From Sweltsa coloradensis (taxonomy: Eukaryota; Arthropoda; Insecta; Plecoptera; Chloroperlidae), in assembly GCA_024449915.1 (NCBI GenBank), contig JAMZAV010003195.1, positions 1-64,000 of the forward strand: 64,000 nucleotides of DNA, in the 5' to 3' direction. Within the stretch, counting starts at the first letter, position 1, and the number at the start of each line of letters is the position of its first letter. A program made the translations under genes and the position numbers. This document shows, piece by piece, positions 1 to 12,900 of this stretch. The notes beneath the pieces were generated by a model. That model was given only the letters and a program-made list of their open reading frames with translations, was not told where the DNA came from and made no database searches.

Positions 1-120
1 ACATATATTCCAAAAAATTGGTATTGATCAATGTGACTTAGAATTGATTTCCAAGCAAAAAAAATTACAATCAACTGTGACTAGACTAGTGTTTGAATGA
101 CATCAAGTTGGTTTTATTTA

Positions 121-268
121 CTACAATTTAGAAATTAAAAAAGTCCGCCCCGACCGGGATTTGAACCCGATTCTCCACATTCAGACGAGCGTTTCTTGAC
201 CACTAGACCATCAGACCCGGGTTCAAATCCCGGTCGGGGCGGCCTTTTTTTAAATTTCTTAATTGTAG
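121..268. mobile_element. TA-flanked foldback MITE with a tRNA-like core
   Basis: Long imperfect terminal inverted repeats start CTACAATTTAGAAATT on the left and end AATTTCTTAATTGTAG on the right, and both flanks are TA, as expected for a Tc1/mariner-type insertion. Each arm carries a T-arm (GGGTTCAAATCCC) copy of a tRNA, in opposite orientations, so most of the element can fold back on itself. A nearly whole tRNA-like sequence sits on the minus strand inside it. No ORF is present, so it is non-autonomous. The superfamily assignment is inferred from the TA flanks only. Confidence 0.7.
147..217 (-). pseudogene. tRNA-like sequence (Gln-like), probably not functional
   Basis: Read on the minus strand there is a box A (TGGTCTAGTGG), a box B (GGTTCAAATCC), a fully paired T stem and an acceptor stem with six of seven positions pairable (two of them G-U). 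The anticodon loop reads TCTGAAT, which would place CTG (Gln) at the anticodon, but the anticodon stem pairs poorly. Because it lies inside a foldback element and its T-arm is duplicated in inverted orientation just outside, a captured or decayed tRNA is more likely than a working gene. Confidence 0.5.
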
Positions 269-351
269 TATTATAAAAACAATTACACCTAGGGAGTGTT
301 TCTCTACTAACCAAATTGAGAAACATCAAGTTGACATCAAGTTGGGTCATT

Positions 352-460
352 GTTTGCTCGTCGATAGTGTCAGCGCCAACAAGGTTGACTTGGTCTGCTT
401 GAAATTAAAGTCCCCTACTGAAAATCAGATCTGTGACTGAGTGGGTAGACTCTAATAGAA
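352..460 (+). repeat. Dispersed repeat, copy also at 59010-59115
   Basis: The segment containing AAAGTCCCCTACTGAAAATC followed by GGGTAGACTC resembles 59010-59115 in the same order and orientation, including the preceding TTGGTC-x-GCTT stretch. No coding potential or terminal repeats were recognised. The rest of 269-828 is intron-like DNA upstream of the first visible LARS1 exon. Confidence 0.5.
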
Positions 461-828
461 TTTCTTTCTTTCTCTAACCCCTCCCGCACATTTGGGAGTG
501 TGTCCATCAAATGCCTTGTTTTGTCACTGGATACAGGATTTGGATTTGGGTAACCCAAGGGCTGCAACTGTTTTGAATTTTACTACCCGTACTTAAGGTC
601 ACCCTTAGTTGTAACCAGTTTGCAATTTTATTTTGTTGTTACTGAGGTCACCCTGCAATTTTATTTTGTTGTTACTGTGGCTTGGTTGTGTCACAATTTT
701 AATTACATGGTCATATTTCTACCAGTAATGTCTTTTATGTTTCTCTATAAATTCTCATAGGCAATCCTGGTTTCCTACAAGCTACAACACTTCAATGTAT
801 GTGAATTTGAATCTTGTACTTTTTCCAG

Positions 829-973
829 CTCCCTGAAAGGTCGTCCGGTTTTCCTTGTTGCTGCCACACTTCGTCCAGAAACCATGTATGGCCAAACAAA
901 TTGTTGGGTTCGTCCAGATATGAAATATATCGCTTGCAGTACATCCGCAGGAGAGATTTTAATCTGCACAAAG
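829..973 (+). CDS. LARS1: LARS1 exon a (CP1 editing domain start)
   Basis: Follows TTTTCCAG and ends before GTAGGA. One base completes the previous codon, then [19 protein letters not shown] and onward to ILICTK, closely matching the cytosolic LeuRS family. TLRPET is the threonine-rich editing-site motif of CP1. Ends in phase 0. Confidence 0.95.
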
Positions 974-3900
974 GTAGGATGGTTGGTAAAATTTTAGATA
1001 TAGGCCTACCGGTAGTTTGTCAGAAACTATAAATTCATCCATCATACAAAGTTTTGCCCCCAAGAGACTTGGCTCAGCTATTTCTGTAAAACAATCTTGT
1101 CCTTCTTTGTAAATTAGTACCGCCATCGAGTAATGGCTGCACCCCTACTTTGACACATACATTTTAAGAAGCATCTCATGTAGGGCTTCTGGATAAATGC
1201 TCTTATGTAGTATGTACGTACTCGTATAATTGGTGTATGGTGTTGTTGCATAATGTAATAAAGAAATTAACCTAGAATTATAAGGTATATGTGTAATGGG
1301 TTCCATATTTTACAATCTCATGGCATTCCTAGCAACAATCACTTGTTGGAAAACATGTTTTGTGTAAGTGTAGTATGGTATACATGTCGTGTAAATCACA
1401 AGTTGCCTCTCCTGTATCTAGCGTGCGGCCCGTAACATGGCATACCAAGGCTTTTTTAAAAAAGACGGAAATGTTGACCAAGTTATGGAACTGATTGGTC
1501 AAGACATACTGGGCGTCTCCCTGAAGGCTCCGCTCTGTGGCAAAGACATTATCTACTCACTTCCGATGTTGACCATTAAGGAGGATAAAGGTGAGGTGGA
1601 AATGCACTGTTGGTAAATTTGTATTAGTCTTCATCGTCATTTTGTATGCCGACAATCTGCCTACTTGGCCATCATGTGTGGTTGTGTTATCCAATATAGT
1701 CGGGATTTTCTTTGTACATGCATCATGCGACTCATGCCACCTGGCATCATGTCGAGTTTAGCCCAAGTCCTTTGACTCCTTTCCCAACTGAAAAGATGGT
1801 TAGTAGTGACGTGTGTGTGTCGTCATGAGTGATGTGGTTGGCAAGGCACTAAGTGTTACGGGGCCTTGCTCTATCTTGCTTCCAACAATGGGTAGGGGTA
1901 GGGCCAATGTTGTTAAAATGTACCTTACATATTGAAAATAAAATAATAATAAATAAATAATAATGAAATGAATAATCTATCCAGCTTCTTTATTGCAAGT
2001 TCATGAGAAAAACGTATTCTTTCGTTCAAATCTTGTTCTGAGTTGTTCATTCATGCAGTAGTAGATATCCTACAAATATTGTAGGCCATTGACTGTTACG
2101 TTTATGGTGGAAATGCTGAGATGTAGATTTATTAGCCTCTTCTTCAAAATTCATGAGGTATACATGATATACACAAAGAATATTTGAGTTGTCATGTTGT
2201 GTATGTGCATTAAACCTGAGTGAAATGAAAACATTGTGTGGCTATGCGTTTTTGGGGATATACTAAACAACCTTCTTTTCGAGACATGTTTTTAATGTTT
2301 GTCTAGGACTACCGTCCTAGAACGAACGAAAAATTAGTATCTACACCCGGGGACATAATTAAATCAAGGGTAATCTTTTACTGACACCACTGACACTAAA
2401 AAAAAAAAAAAAATGGTTTTGTTCTAAAATGCACCTTTAAAAGTCACACCAAGCTAGCTAGCACTAAATAGTAAATAGTAAATACACAAAGCTAGCCCAG
2501 CAATAAGGCAAGGCTTGCCCTATGTATATGTCACTTCAAAAACTACCCCCAATTGATTTCTTCACTAGAAATAAGCCTGCGCTAAGGTTATGCCATGTTT
2601 GGTGAATCCATTCATGTAGGTATACAAACCTTGTTCTAATATTAACTACTTCCTGGGCCCAGTGTTTAAAAGTGTAAATAGGCCAAATGCTACGTAAAAT
2701 AGGGCCACCATGTTTTCTCACGGCTGGTTAGATGACGTCAGCGAGTGATAGCGCTGTGAATATAGAGACACCAGATTGAATCGAATATTCACAAGCGAGG
2801 TCGATAACAGTAGGTAACTTCCAGACCCCTTATTTAATTATGTCCCCGGGTATACATACATGCTATTTTGAAATCGATTTCAAAACGCTTTTTGAAAACC
2901 TCGTGTATACGCTTCGAAACTATGTTTGGATCGGTTCAAGTCAAAACCCATATTCTGTGTATAATGCTTCATGTGTGTATACCACACTTATGTTTGGGAC
3001 AGGTAGAAATTTCAATCGTTCTAAAACAGTTCTTCATAAGTTTAGCTTTAAAATTGTTTTCAAACCAGTGAACTCATGTATGTATACGGCCGTTGATTAG
3101 TTCTTTTTCGAAACCAGTTGTATCCGTAGCAATTGTTTTTGATGTTGAAAATTTTGCATGGTCTCAAATATTGATAATGTATTGATTACTTACGTACTGC
3201 ATATATTTCTGGGCATTGACATCCCCAATTAAAGTGTTGCTAACAAAATCCTCTGAAATCTTTCAACCAAACATGGCAAATTTAACCAACGCATTTAAAT
3301 AATTAAATTCCTACTTATTTAGTTGATAATATTATTACAGGCACTATCTAGATTGGGCCTTGTGTAGCACTACCCTTCTTCTCATCTATTTGTGTCCATT
3401 CGACCTACCTAACGTTTTTTAAGGTAAGCTGTCGTCCTTTTGTACCTTTCCTCTCACTGGAACACGTTTATTTATGTTCCTAGTTCGATAATCTCTCATT
3501 CAAATACGTACAAGCCCAGTTGAAACTTACTTTTACTTGTTTTTGTAGGCACTGGCATCGTAACAAGTGTGCCATCCGACTCGCCAGACGATTATGCTGC
3601 TCTAGTGGATTTAAAAAAGAAGCAACCCTTCCGTGAAAAATATGGCATCTTAGACCACATGGTTCTTCCATTTGAACCCGTTCCAATCATTGACGTTCCC
3701 GAGTTTGGTACGCTCAGCGCTGTCGCTGTTTATGACAAACTAAAGATCCAGAGCCAGAATGATCGAGACAAGTTGCTGGAGGCCAAGGAAATGGTTTATC
3801 TCAAGGGATTCTATGACGGGGTAATTTGATTACACAATATTTAGTGTACAATGTTTTCTGTTGTTTTCCTCTAGATCCTTACCCTAAACTCTAGCTTCTT

Positions 3901-6900
3901 CTTAAAACATATTTTGTTATTTGAATACTGCATATTATGCTATTTTAAAATGATGTTCCAATCTAACTCAATCTATATTCTAGCTTGTTATTATTGTATG
4001 AAACCTCCCGGACAATTAACTTGGAAGGGTTTTTAGTTTTTGATGTATGATAATATTACAATTAAATGGTGTAAGCCTAATGTAATAGTATACAAGCTCA
4101 CGAATCACGATACATTTCTCTGTCTTGGAATCAGGTTATGAGTGAATCAGGGGTGGACAGCCTAACAGGCTTCACCTCCCGAGCTAAATGATGGGGGGTG
4201 AGACTCGACTGGACTCATGGCCGCGTGGTTTTGAATAATCTGATTCCGTCCATAAAGAAACAATTCCGACATTTGGTAGACTCAAGTTACGTTTCCGATT
4301 GTCGGAATCAACCCGTGACTTGCGTCTGTGGCAAGGATTTTACCAATGTTAAGCCAATCGGAAGCTTCGTTACAAAATTATCTGTGTCCACCGGCAAGCT
4401 TAAATGTAGAAGAAACCAGCCAGCTGCATATTTATAAGGCATTGAGTTTTTTTGCAGCCGTGTTTTATCATATCTTGAGAACGCGAACAACGTCAAATTT
4501 AAGGTATAATTGTTAATTACTATTTTATAAGTAAATAATAATGAAAACAAAATATTGTGCAACAATAAACAACTTATAATTAAAGTACCAAATTAGTGTA
4601 CCGTAGACCAACAAATCAAGAAATATTCCGGTATTTAAGCAAAATATGATGCTATGTTATCGAAATAAAAATGGAGGATTTTGTTGTTCGCAAATTTACG
4701 ATTGTCGGAAGTGTTTCCGACAACCAAATAGCAGACGGAATCGAAAGATTCGTTGAGTCTGCCGATTGTCGGAATACAGAATGGAAATATACCAAACCAC
4801 GTCCCGCGCGGATTTAGCGTCGAGTCTCACCCCCCCTGGTGAGCCACACGGTTGGCTGAAGTTAAATGAGAGGCGACAGATTTGAAATTTTTTAACTTAA
4901 CCTAATATTGTACTGGTATGTGAAGTCCGGCTTTCTCTACTGATGCTAACGAAACCAAACCAAACCTACTTATAAGGGTACAAAGATACTCTAGGTCTAT
5001 CTACCTAATACTACTATATATAGTATTAGCATACATAGTATTTGTGTTTATGTCTTCTATCACGGTGCGCCTACTCCACTTCAGGCAGGCGCGTAGGAAC
5101 TCCTTTTCGAGTGGGGGGGGAACAACAAATCTGCTGCCAAGCACGGGGGTTTGGGGGGGCTCCGCCCCCCAACTACAGCGCCGCAGGCGAAAATTTTGAA
5201 AATTAGGTTTTTAGAGTGTGTTTGGTGCGTTCTAGAAAAAAATCGTGGGCTGAATGCAATACCACATTAATGTATTTTTTGTACAGTAAAAACTATAAAA
5301 CTATAAATAAAATTGGAATATGCTACAACCATTGAATATGCATAGGCTTATCATTGATCACGTCCAACAATAATAGGATTGTCGAAATTGTTGGTCATAA
5401 GGTAAGGGAAAGGGAAGTGGAGAATACACTGCAGACGTGCCAAAACAAGTCATTATCAGTAAGTATAATGGATTAAAATCACTTTTAATAGTCTTATCAC
5501 TTAAAATTCGTTATCCAGAATTTGTTTCCGTGCGTATTTTCGGCGAGACTGAATTTCTAAGATTCTGAAGTGGGGGGGTCACGGTAAAAAGTGGGGGGGG
5601 GGGAATTCCCCCCATTCCCCCCCCCCCCCCTTCCTACGCGCCTGACTTCAGGTAAGCTGTTGGTCTCCTACCCTATCTCTACATGTTTCTCACATATATA
5701 GTATTTAAATTAGGAAATAATTCAAAATAATAGGGTCCAATTGGTTAAGTTAAGTTGCTTAATTTATAGAAGATCTAGGTCAGAGGTCTACAGATTGTTA
5801 AAGTAGAAACACTTCACTTGTCCCTGCTTATGATTACAGCAATTAATTTAATGTTACTGCACATTTAATATTATGTAGGCCAACCTACCTACAGTAATAG
5901 TAAGTAGAGGGCAGGAGGATTCCTTCAAACTCTTGGGCCTTCGGGTCTATTGAAGTCGGCTGATGCTTCACCCATATTATCTCCTTCTTTTATTCTTTCC
6001 CTTTCTCCTCTTCTTCACTTTCTTTTTCCTCGGTTCTTTCCACAAGTTGTTGTTGAATTTTTCTTTCTTCCCACCCTTTTATACTGTTTCCCAAGCTGTA
6101 TTTTACCTTACGCAAACTCAAACTTAAACTCAACGAATCTTTCGATTCCGTCTGCTATTTGGTTGTCGGAAACACTTCCGAAAATCGTAATTTTGCGAAC
6201 CTATACCTATTTGAAACTTTTTTGGGAACTTTTCCTGCTTTCAGTTGTCATCTGATGGATATGCAATTTTGCGTAATTATCAAGCAAGGATATGGTCACT
6301 CTTCTATATTGAAAGATTACTAAACATTATTGCACATTATTATGTACAATTTAAATTACAAAATTTACCAATTTTGATGATTTTACAAAAATCCAAAATC
6401 CTAAAAATCCTCTTTTATTTATTTCAACTTTTTTGTGATGGTTAAAATAAATGTGCTTCTATCAAAGACTGTAGCTTATATACACGACCATATAACATAT
6501 GTGCAAAGGCTGGTAACAATCTGATAAAAACTGGCTTCAGGAAAAGTTCCAGAAAAAAATCACTGCTATTGCAGACTCTTAAATGTTTTTCTTTTATCTC
6601 TATCTTATCAACATAAGGTTTGTCTCAACAATTTAAAAAAATGATTTAGGGCCTACTGAGCAATTTTGTTAGTATAAATCTCTGGTTGTAGGTGATGCTT
6701 GTTGGAGAGTTCAAGGGGAAAAAAGTTCAAGATGTGAAGAAAGCTTTGCAAAAACAGCTGATCGATAAAAAGGAGGCTGTTATTTATTACGAGCCCGAGA
6801 AACGAATCATATCTCGGTCTGGTGACGAATGTGTAGTTTCCCTCTGTGACCAGTGGTATTTGAATTATGGCGAAGCAGAATGGAAGAAACAGGCAGAGAA

Positions 6901-9900
6901 AGCGTTGGAAGATATGAACACCTACCATGATGAAGTGAAGAAGAACTTTACCGCTTGCCTGAATTGGCTTCATGAGTACGCGTGTTCACGTACCTATGGT
7001 CTTGGTAAGATTTTTATTTTGTTTTCCGTACTTAGGCCTAGCCTATATCCTGCCTGACATTGCCTAAAGAAGTTAATTTGTTATGGTTCCCACAAATGTA
7101 GTTTTGGCTACAGAAATTGAGATTTTAGAAGCTTTTCAATGCTGTGCTGTGCTGGTACAGGTAGGTACAGGTTTTGACAATCTGTTTGGGTTTGGAAAGA
7201 GAACATTGGCTGCACAATGCAACATTGTTAAAATGGGTATTGAATTTTATTAGTGAAGATTTTTACAGTGCCATTTATTTTCTCACAATTAGTTTTCTAC
7301 AGTAAGCCCTCGGTGTTGCAAAGTCGATTTTAACAAATTCCATCATGTCATGATACAAACTAGTAAAAGAGGCCCAGCCACATAACAAGGGCAGCACAAT
7401 GACATGTTAAATAAAACTGATGGTACAAATGCTACAAAACGCTATAAATTGACACTTAAAAATGCTATACTATACACCTATCTCTAATACTAGGAAAACG
7501 CTAAAGTCCCGCCGCGTTGATGGATGAGCTTTTTAAAGTTTTTAGTTTGCGTGGGATATCTTTACTTTTGCAAGTGCTTTGTTTTGTTGCCTACGCATTG
7601 TAGGTGATTGTTGTCAAGTTTCTATTGTTTCTTGTCAATTGGTATTATTTACCGTAAAAAACTTATATTTAAAGCTTTATTTCTATGGATTCTGGCTAAC
7701 TTTTCAACTTTTTCTTTAAAAGGTACTACATCACCATAACCTTAATGTCCATGTGAAATATGAACGTTGTAGCCCCACCCGTTCGGTCAGAATCGGCCAA
7801 ATGTCACGAAAATATCAACACTAAAATCGAAAAAAATCGTAAAAGTACGTTTATTCTATAGATTCTGGTTAACCTTTTCAACTTTTTTTTTCACAAGGTA
7901 CTATATCACCATAACCTTAATGTCCATGTAAATATGAACTTTGTAGCCCCACCCGTTTGGTCAGAATCGACCCAAATGTCACGAAAATATCGCACTAAAT
8001 ATCGAAAAAAAATCGTAAAAGTGCGATATTCATGAGAAATATTTCTTCGATTGTACCCAAAAACGTGGCACGTCTAAGTTCAGAGATTTCGAAGGTCCCC
8101 TTCAATTTTCATCAAGATCGCATATGCCGTTTGCCCGGAATCGTGCGAACAAACAGACAAAAAAACAAAAAAAAACAAACAAAAAAACACACAAAAAAAC
8201 AACCGAGCTAAATTTTTGGGGGGTCAGTGAAATTGAAGTCTTTGCTTCGCTCATCCAAATATTACATTGTTCAAACTAGGCCTAATTTTCTACCCATTTG
8301 ATGATTATAATTGGGGATGCAGTCCAATGCTAATTATTTGATATCGATCGATAATCATTAATCAATATTGGATAGAATCTCGATCATCAGTAACCAGGGC
8401 CTAAAACAAATCATTGAATTTCCCGCTCTAAAAAAACCCTTCATGCCAATACAACACGAACAATCATCAGTCATCACCAAACAGTCCAGAAGGATGAACC
8501 ACGACAGAACACAATAAATTCAAATCGCAGGCAAATGCAAGTCTCGAGTCTACACTCTGCACTGCACACTTGAGAATATTAACATGAGTTCGAGTTGTCA
8601 ATTGCGATGCTTAAGCTTATTGGATTGCTATAAATATCTTACGGTACTAGCTTGACCAGCAAATATTTGTTGTATGCGTAGTACGTGCATTAGGGTGGGC
8701 CGAAAAACAACATTTTTTTTTTTTTAAAGTCGTAATACCGCGGAAAAGTTGCGAATTGTGGAGACTAAAAAATTTTTAAAAAAATTTAAAAATCGGTTCA
8801 TATCTTCCGGTCGCGCATGTGCTCTAAAGTTTTCCAAAATTTGGAAAATTTTGATTTTTTTTTTTTTTTTTGTAATACCGCGGAAAAGTTGCGAATTGGG
8901 AAGACTAAAAAGGGTAAAAAAATAAAAAAAATCGGTTTATATCTTCCGGTCGCGCATGTGCTCTAAACTTTTCCAAAATTTTGAAAAATTCACATTTTTA
9001 CGATAATTTTTAACATTTTTAAATTAGCCTCTTCCCGAATGTCAAAGCTCGAATTTTTCATATTTTAAATTTTCTTCTATGTTAAAAATATTAAAAATTA
9101 TCGTAAAAATGTGAATTTTTCAAAATTTTGGAAAAGTTTAGAGCACATGCGCGACCGGAAGATATAAACCGATTTTCAAAAATTTTTTTTTTCATTTTTT
9201 AGTCTCCACAATTCGCAACTTTTCCGCGGTATTACGACTTTAAAAAAAAAAAATGTTGTTTTTCGGCCCACCCTAACGTGCATACCTGTCAGCAAGCTAA
9301 TTACCTGATATAATGGCCAAATGGTAATAAAATAAATGCTACCTGTAACCCACCCTCCTCCTCCACCCCCCAAAGAACCTGTAGTGCTACAATTGTGGTT
9401 TATGATCTAACAACCCCACCCCTCTTTCAACTAAATGCTTTTGTATGTATACCTACCTACCTAAACCGGCATTCATGTTCAAACTGACAAATAGCCAGTA
9501 TTGAATTACCGTCAAGCAAGTGCATAACTTTCTTCATTTGGTTTGTTAAGAGTTGACTGTTGATTACTACGTACTACACTAACTACATACATAGTGTAGC
9601 TGCACACGTTCAGGTGCGGCTAGGCCTGCTCAAATTACACTCGTAACCAGCGCTAACAAATAGTAGGAAAAACACTATGTAGTGATCCACTTGTGACACT
9701 ATGACAGTTGATTGTTATTAGTCATTCCATTCCATTACTCATCTAGGCCCTACTCTTATTTCCCATAGGAACGAAACTACCTTGGGATGAGCAATGGTTG
9801 ATTGAATCACTGTCAGATTCTACGATCTACATGGCATTCTACACAATAGCACATTTCCTCCTTGAAGGCACTTTCAAGGGAGAGAAGGGTAATGCATTTG

Positions 9901-12900
9901 GCATAAAACCAGAGCAAATGGTGCCAGAAGTCTGGGATTATGTATTCTTCAGGAATGCCAAGTTCCCGCCTACAACAACCATTAAGAAAGCACATTTGGA
10001 TAAAATGAAACAGGAGTTTGAATATTGGTATCCGGTGGACCTGCGATGCTCTGGAAAGGATCTAATTCAAAACCACCTGACTTTCTTCATTTATAACCAC
10101 TGCGCTATGTGGCCTGAAGATGAGGGAAAGTGGCCCAAAGGTATCCGAGCAAATGGACATCTGATGTTGAATTCTTCCAAAGTAAGCCATTCCTAACATT
10201 TGTTGTAGTGCTAGGTATGTATTGGAGTATCTACGTACTCAGGCAATGAATGATCCCAGCTATTTTTCTGTTAATTATTATTTTTGTGAAATACTTTTTC
10301 ATTATGACTAGGAAAACGCTAAAGTCCCATCGCGTTGATGGATGAGCTTTTTATTAAAAATTTTAGTATGCGTGGGATCTCTTTACTTCTTCAAGTTCCA
10401 TTTGCAAAATCATTTTTGTTAAATTAGATTATAAAGTACTAATATTGCTAGGGTAATTAGAATGTCAAATATCTGTAGGCCCGAAGATCGCTTTATGAAC
10501 GCATTGTAGGTGATTGTTGTCAAGTTTCTATAGTTACTTGTCAATTATTATTTACTGTAAAAAACTTATATTAAAAGCTTTATTTCTATGGATTCCGGCT
10601 AACTTTTTCAACTTTTTCTTTCAAAAGGTACTACATCACCATAACCTTAATGTCCATGTATAATATGAACGTTGTAGCCCCACCCGTTTGGTCAGAAATG
10701 GCCCAAATGGCACTAAAATATCACACAAAAAATAAAATAAAATCGTAAAAGTACGATATTCATGAGAAATATTTCTTCGATTGTACCCAAAAACAATACA
10801 CCTCTAAGTTCAGAGATTTCGAAAGTCCCCTCAAATTTTCATCAAGATCGCATATGCCGTTTGCCCGGTAGAGAGCGAACAAACGGACAGAAAAACAAAC
10901 AAAAAAAGAAAAAACAAGCAAAAAAACACCCGAGCAAAATTTTTTGGGGGGGTCAGTGAAATTGAAGTCTTTGCTTCGCTCATCCAAAAATTACCAATGA
11001 CCATTTTTTAACTAGTTTTAAAATATGATGCCCAACCGTTTAATTGTGAAAATGATTATTGATTAACCGATTACTTATTGCATAAAATTAGAATTACACA
11101 TTCAATTATATATATAAAATAATTAAGAAATAGACTGAATTTAATCTGGGGCCTTCATAGCTCAGTTGGTAAAGGCAGGGCCCGGACAGCAAAGGTCCCG
11201 GGTTCAATCCCCGGTGGGGGCACTTTTTTAATTTTTGTCTATGATACCAACATCATATATGTATATATTATTCACTACACTCCGTTTCAACAAAATTTAG
11301 GTGGGTAAATGGGTGTTTCTACCATTGATCTTGGGCATCACCAAATCAGGTCAGTTCTGATCAAAAATATTTTTGCTTTCGTTTTCATTTTTCAATATGA
11401 GGGGCAGCAATTACTGTTACATACTTCTATTGTTATTATTATTGTTGTTTTTATTGGTACTACTTCACTTTCAGATGTCTAAATCTGATGGCAACTTTTT
11501 GACTCTCACCGAAGCTGTAAAGAAGTTCAGTGCCGATGGCATGCGACTCTGTCTAGCAGATTCAGGGGATTCTATAGAAGACGCAAACTTCGTTGAATCA
11601 ACGGCCGATGCAGGAATCCTCCGTCTTTACACTTTCATCGAGTGGGTGAAGGAAACCATGGCTTCAAAAGCCAGTTTCCGAACGGGCTCGGTCGACACTT
11701 TCAACGATCAAGTTTTCCTCAGCGAGATTAACATGAAAATCATTGAAACGGATGCGAATTACAGTAAAATGTTATTTAAGGAGGGTTTGAAGACCGGTTT
11801 CTTTGAGCTGCAGGCAGCCAGAGATAAGTACAGAGAGCTGTGTCTCGTGGAAGGAATGCATTGGGACCTGGTACAGAAATACATCGAGATACAAGCTCTC
11901 TTGATGGCGCCAATCTGTCCCCATGTGGCTGAACATGTTTGGGAACTAATAGGCAAGGTAAGAGATTTTATGTGGGTAGTCGTGTACAGTGAGGATAGTT
12001 AGGCGGGGAATAAAAATGTGAGTAGATTCTGTAAAACATGAAATACTATAGATATAGTTTATTACAGTCAATCATTTTTAGCTTCATGCTCATCCATCGA
12101 TGGAAATTAAAGAAATAAAAAATCTAATTCCGACTGTGAATTAAAAACGGATCTCTCGTTTGCCAGGGGATCATAATTATAATTTCTTGATAGAATTCCA
12201 TATAGTAAAACATTTCATCCACTGGAGTATTGTATTCCTAGATACTAATTCAAAATTGAAATGGTCATATGTATTACTATATTTCCCAACCTTAATTGTT
12301 CATGTTCATGTTCATGTTCTTTATTATAGCCATAGATTAATACATGGAAACAGATATTAAATTAGACTGCGTTTTGCGGAGTACTGCGGAGTACAGTACT
12401 GCGGAGTACAAAACCATACTTAATGGGCAAAACTACACAATACTACATTAAAGACTACAAACGATACAAATAAAGCCTAATATTGAAAAATAAATAATAG
12501 GCCTTATAATAATAATTAATTAATTATAACAAAATTACACATTTTAAATACAATAAAATATAAATACAGTCCTACTATCTTTATACATTGTTTGTTCATT
12601 AATAAATTTGGAAATTTTTATGATTGAACATTTAGAATTTGATATTTTGTTCTATTTGATATTATCAATTAAATAATCATTTAAAGAATAATAAGCTTTT
12701 TCTAATAAGAAATTTTTTACTTTAAGTTTGAAATTATCAATAGATGTAATTATTTTTATTTCTTTTGGTAGTTTATTAAATAACTTAATTTTCATATAGT
12801 TAGAATTAAGTTGGGCTAGTTTACTACTGTGTTGTTGTACATGAAGGTCGTTATATTGTTGTGTTTGGTATGAGTGAGTTTCATGATTTTTTTCTAGCAT

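Noticed and set aside
147..217. Functional tRNA-Gln gene
   Set aside because: The anticodon stem pairs badly, the acceptor has a mismatch, and the sequence sits in a foldback element.
5950..6255. 101-codon open frame rich in Leu, Ser and Phe
   Set aside because: It lies in a LARS1 intron, overlaps a repeat fragment (6129-6200) and is pyrimidine-rich low complexity; no domain.
11373..11474. Upstream extension of the frame containing LARS1 exon f
   Set aside because: It is intron: it encodes a Leu run from TTATTATT repeats and is followed by a proper TTTCAG acceptor exactly at MSKS.
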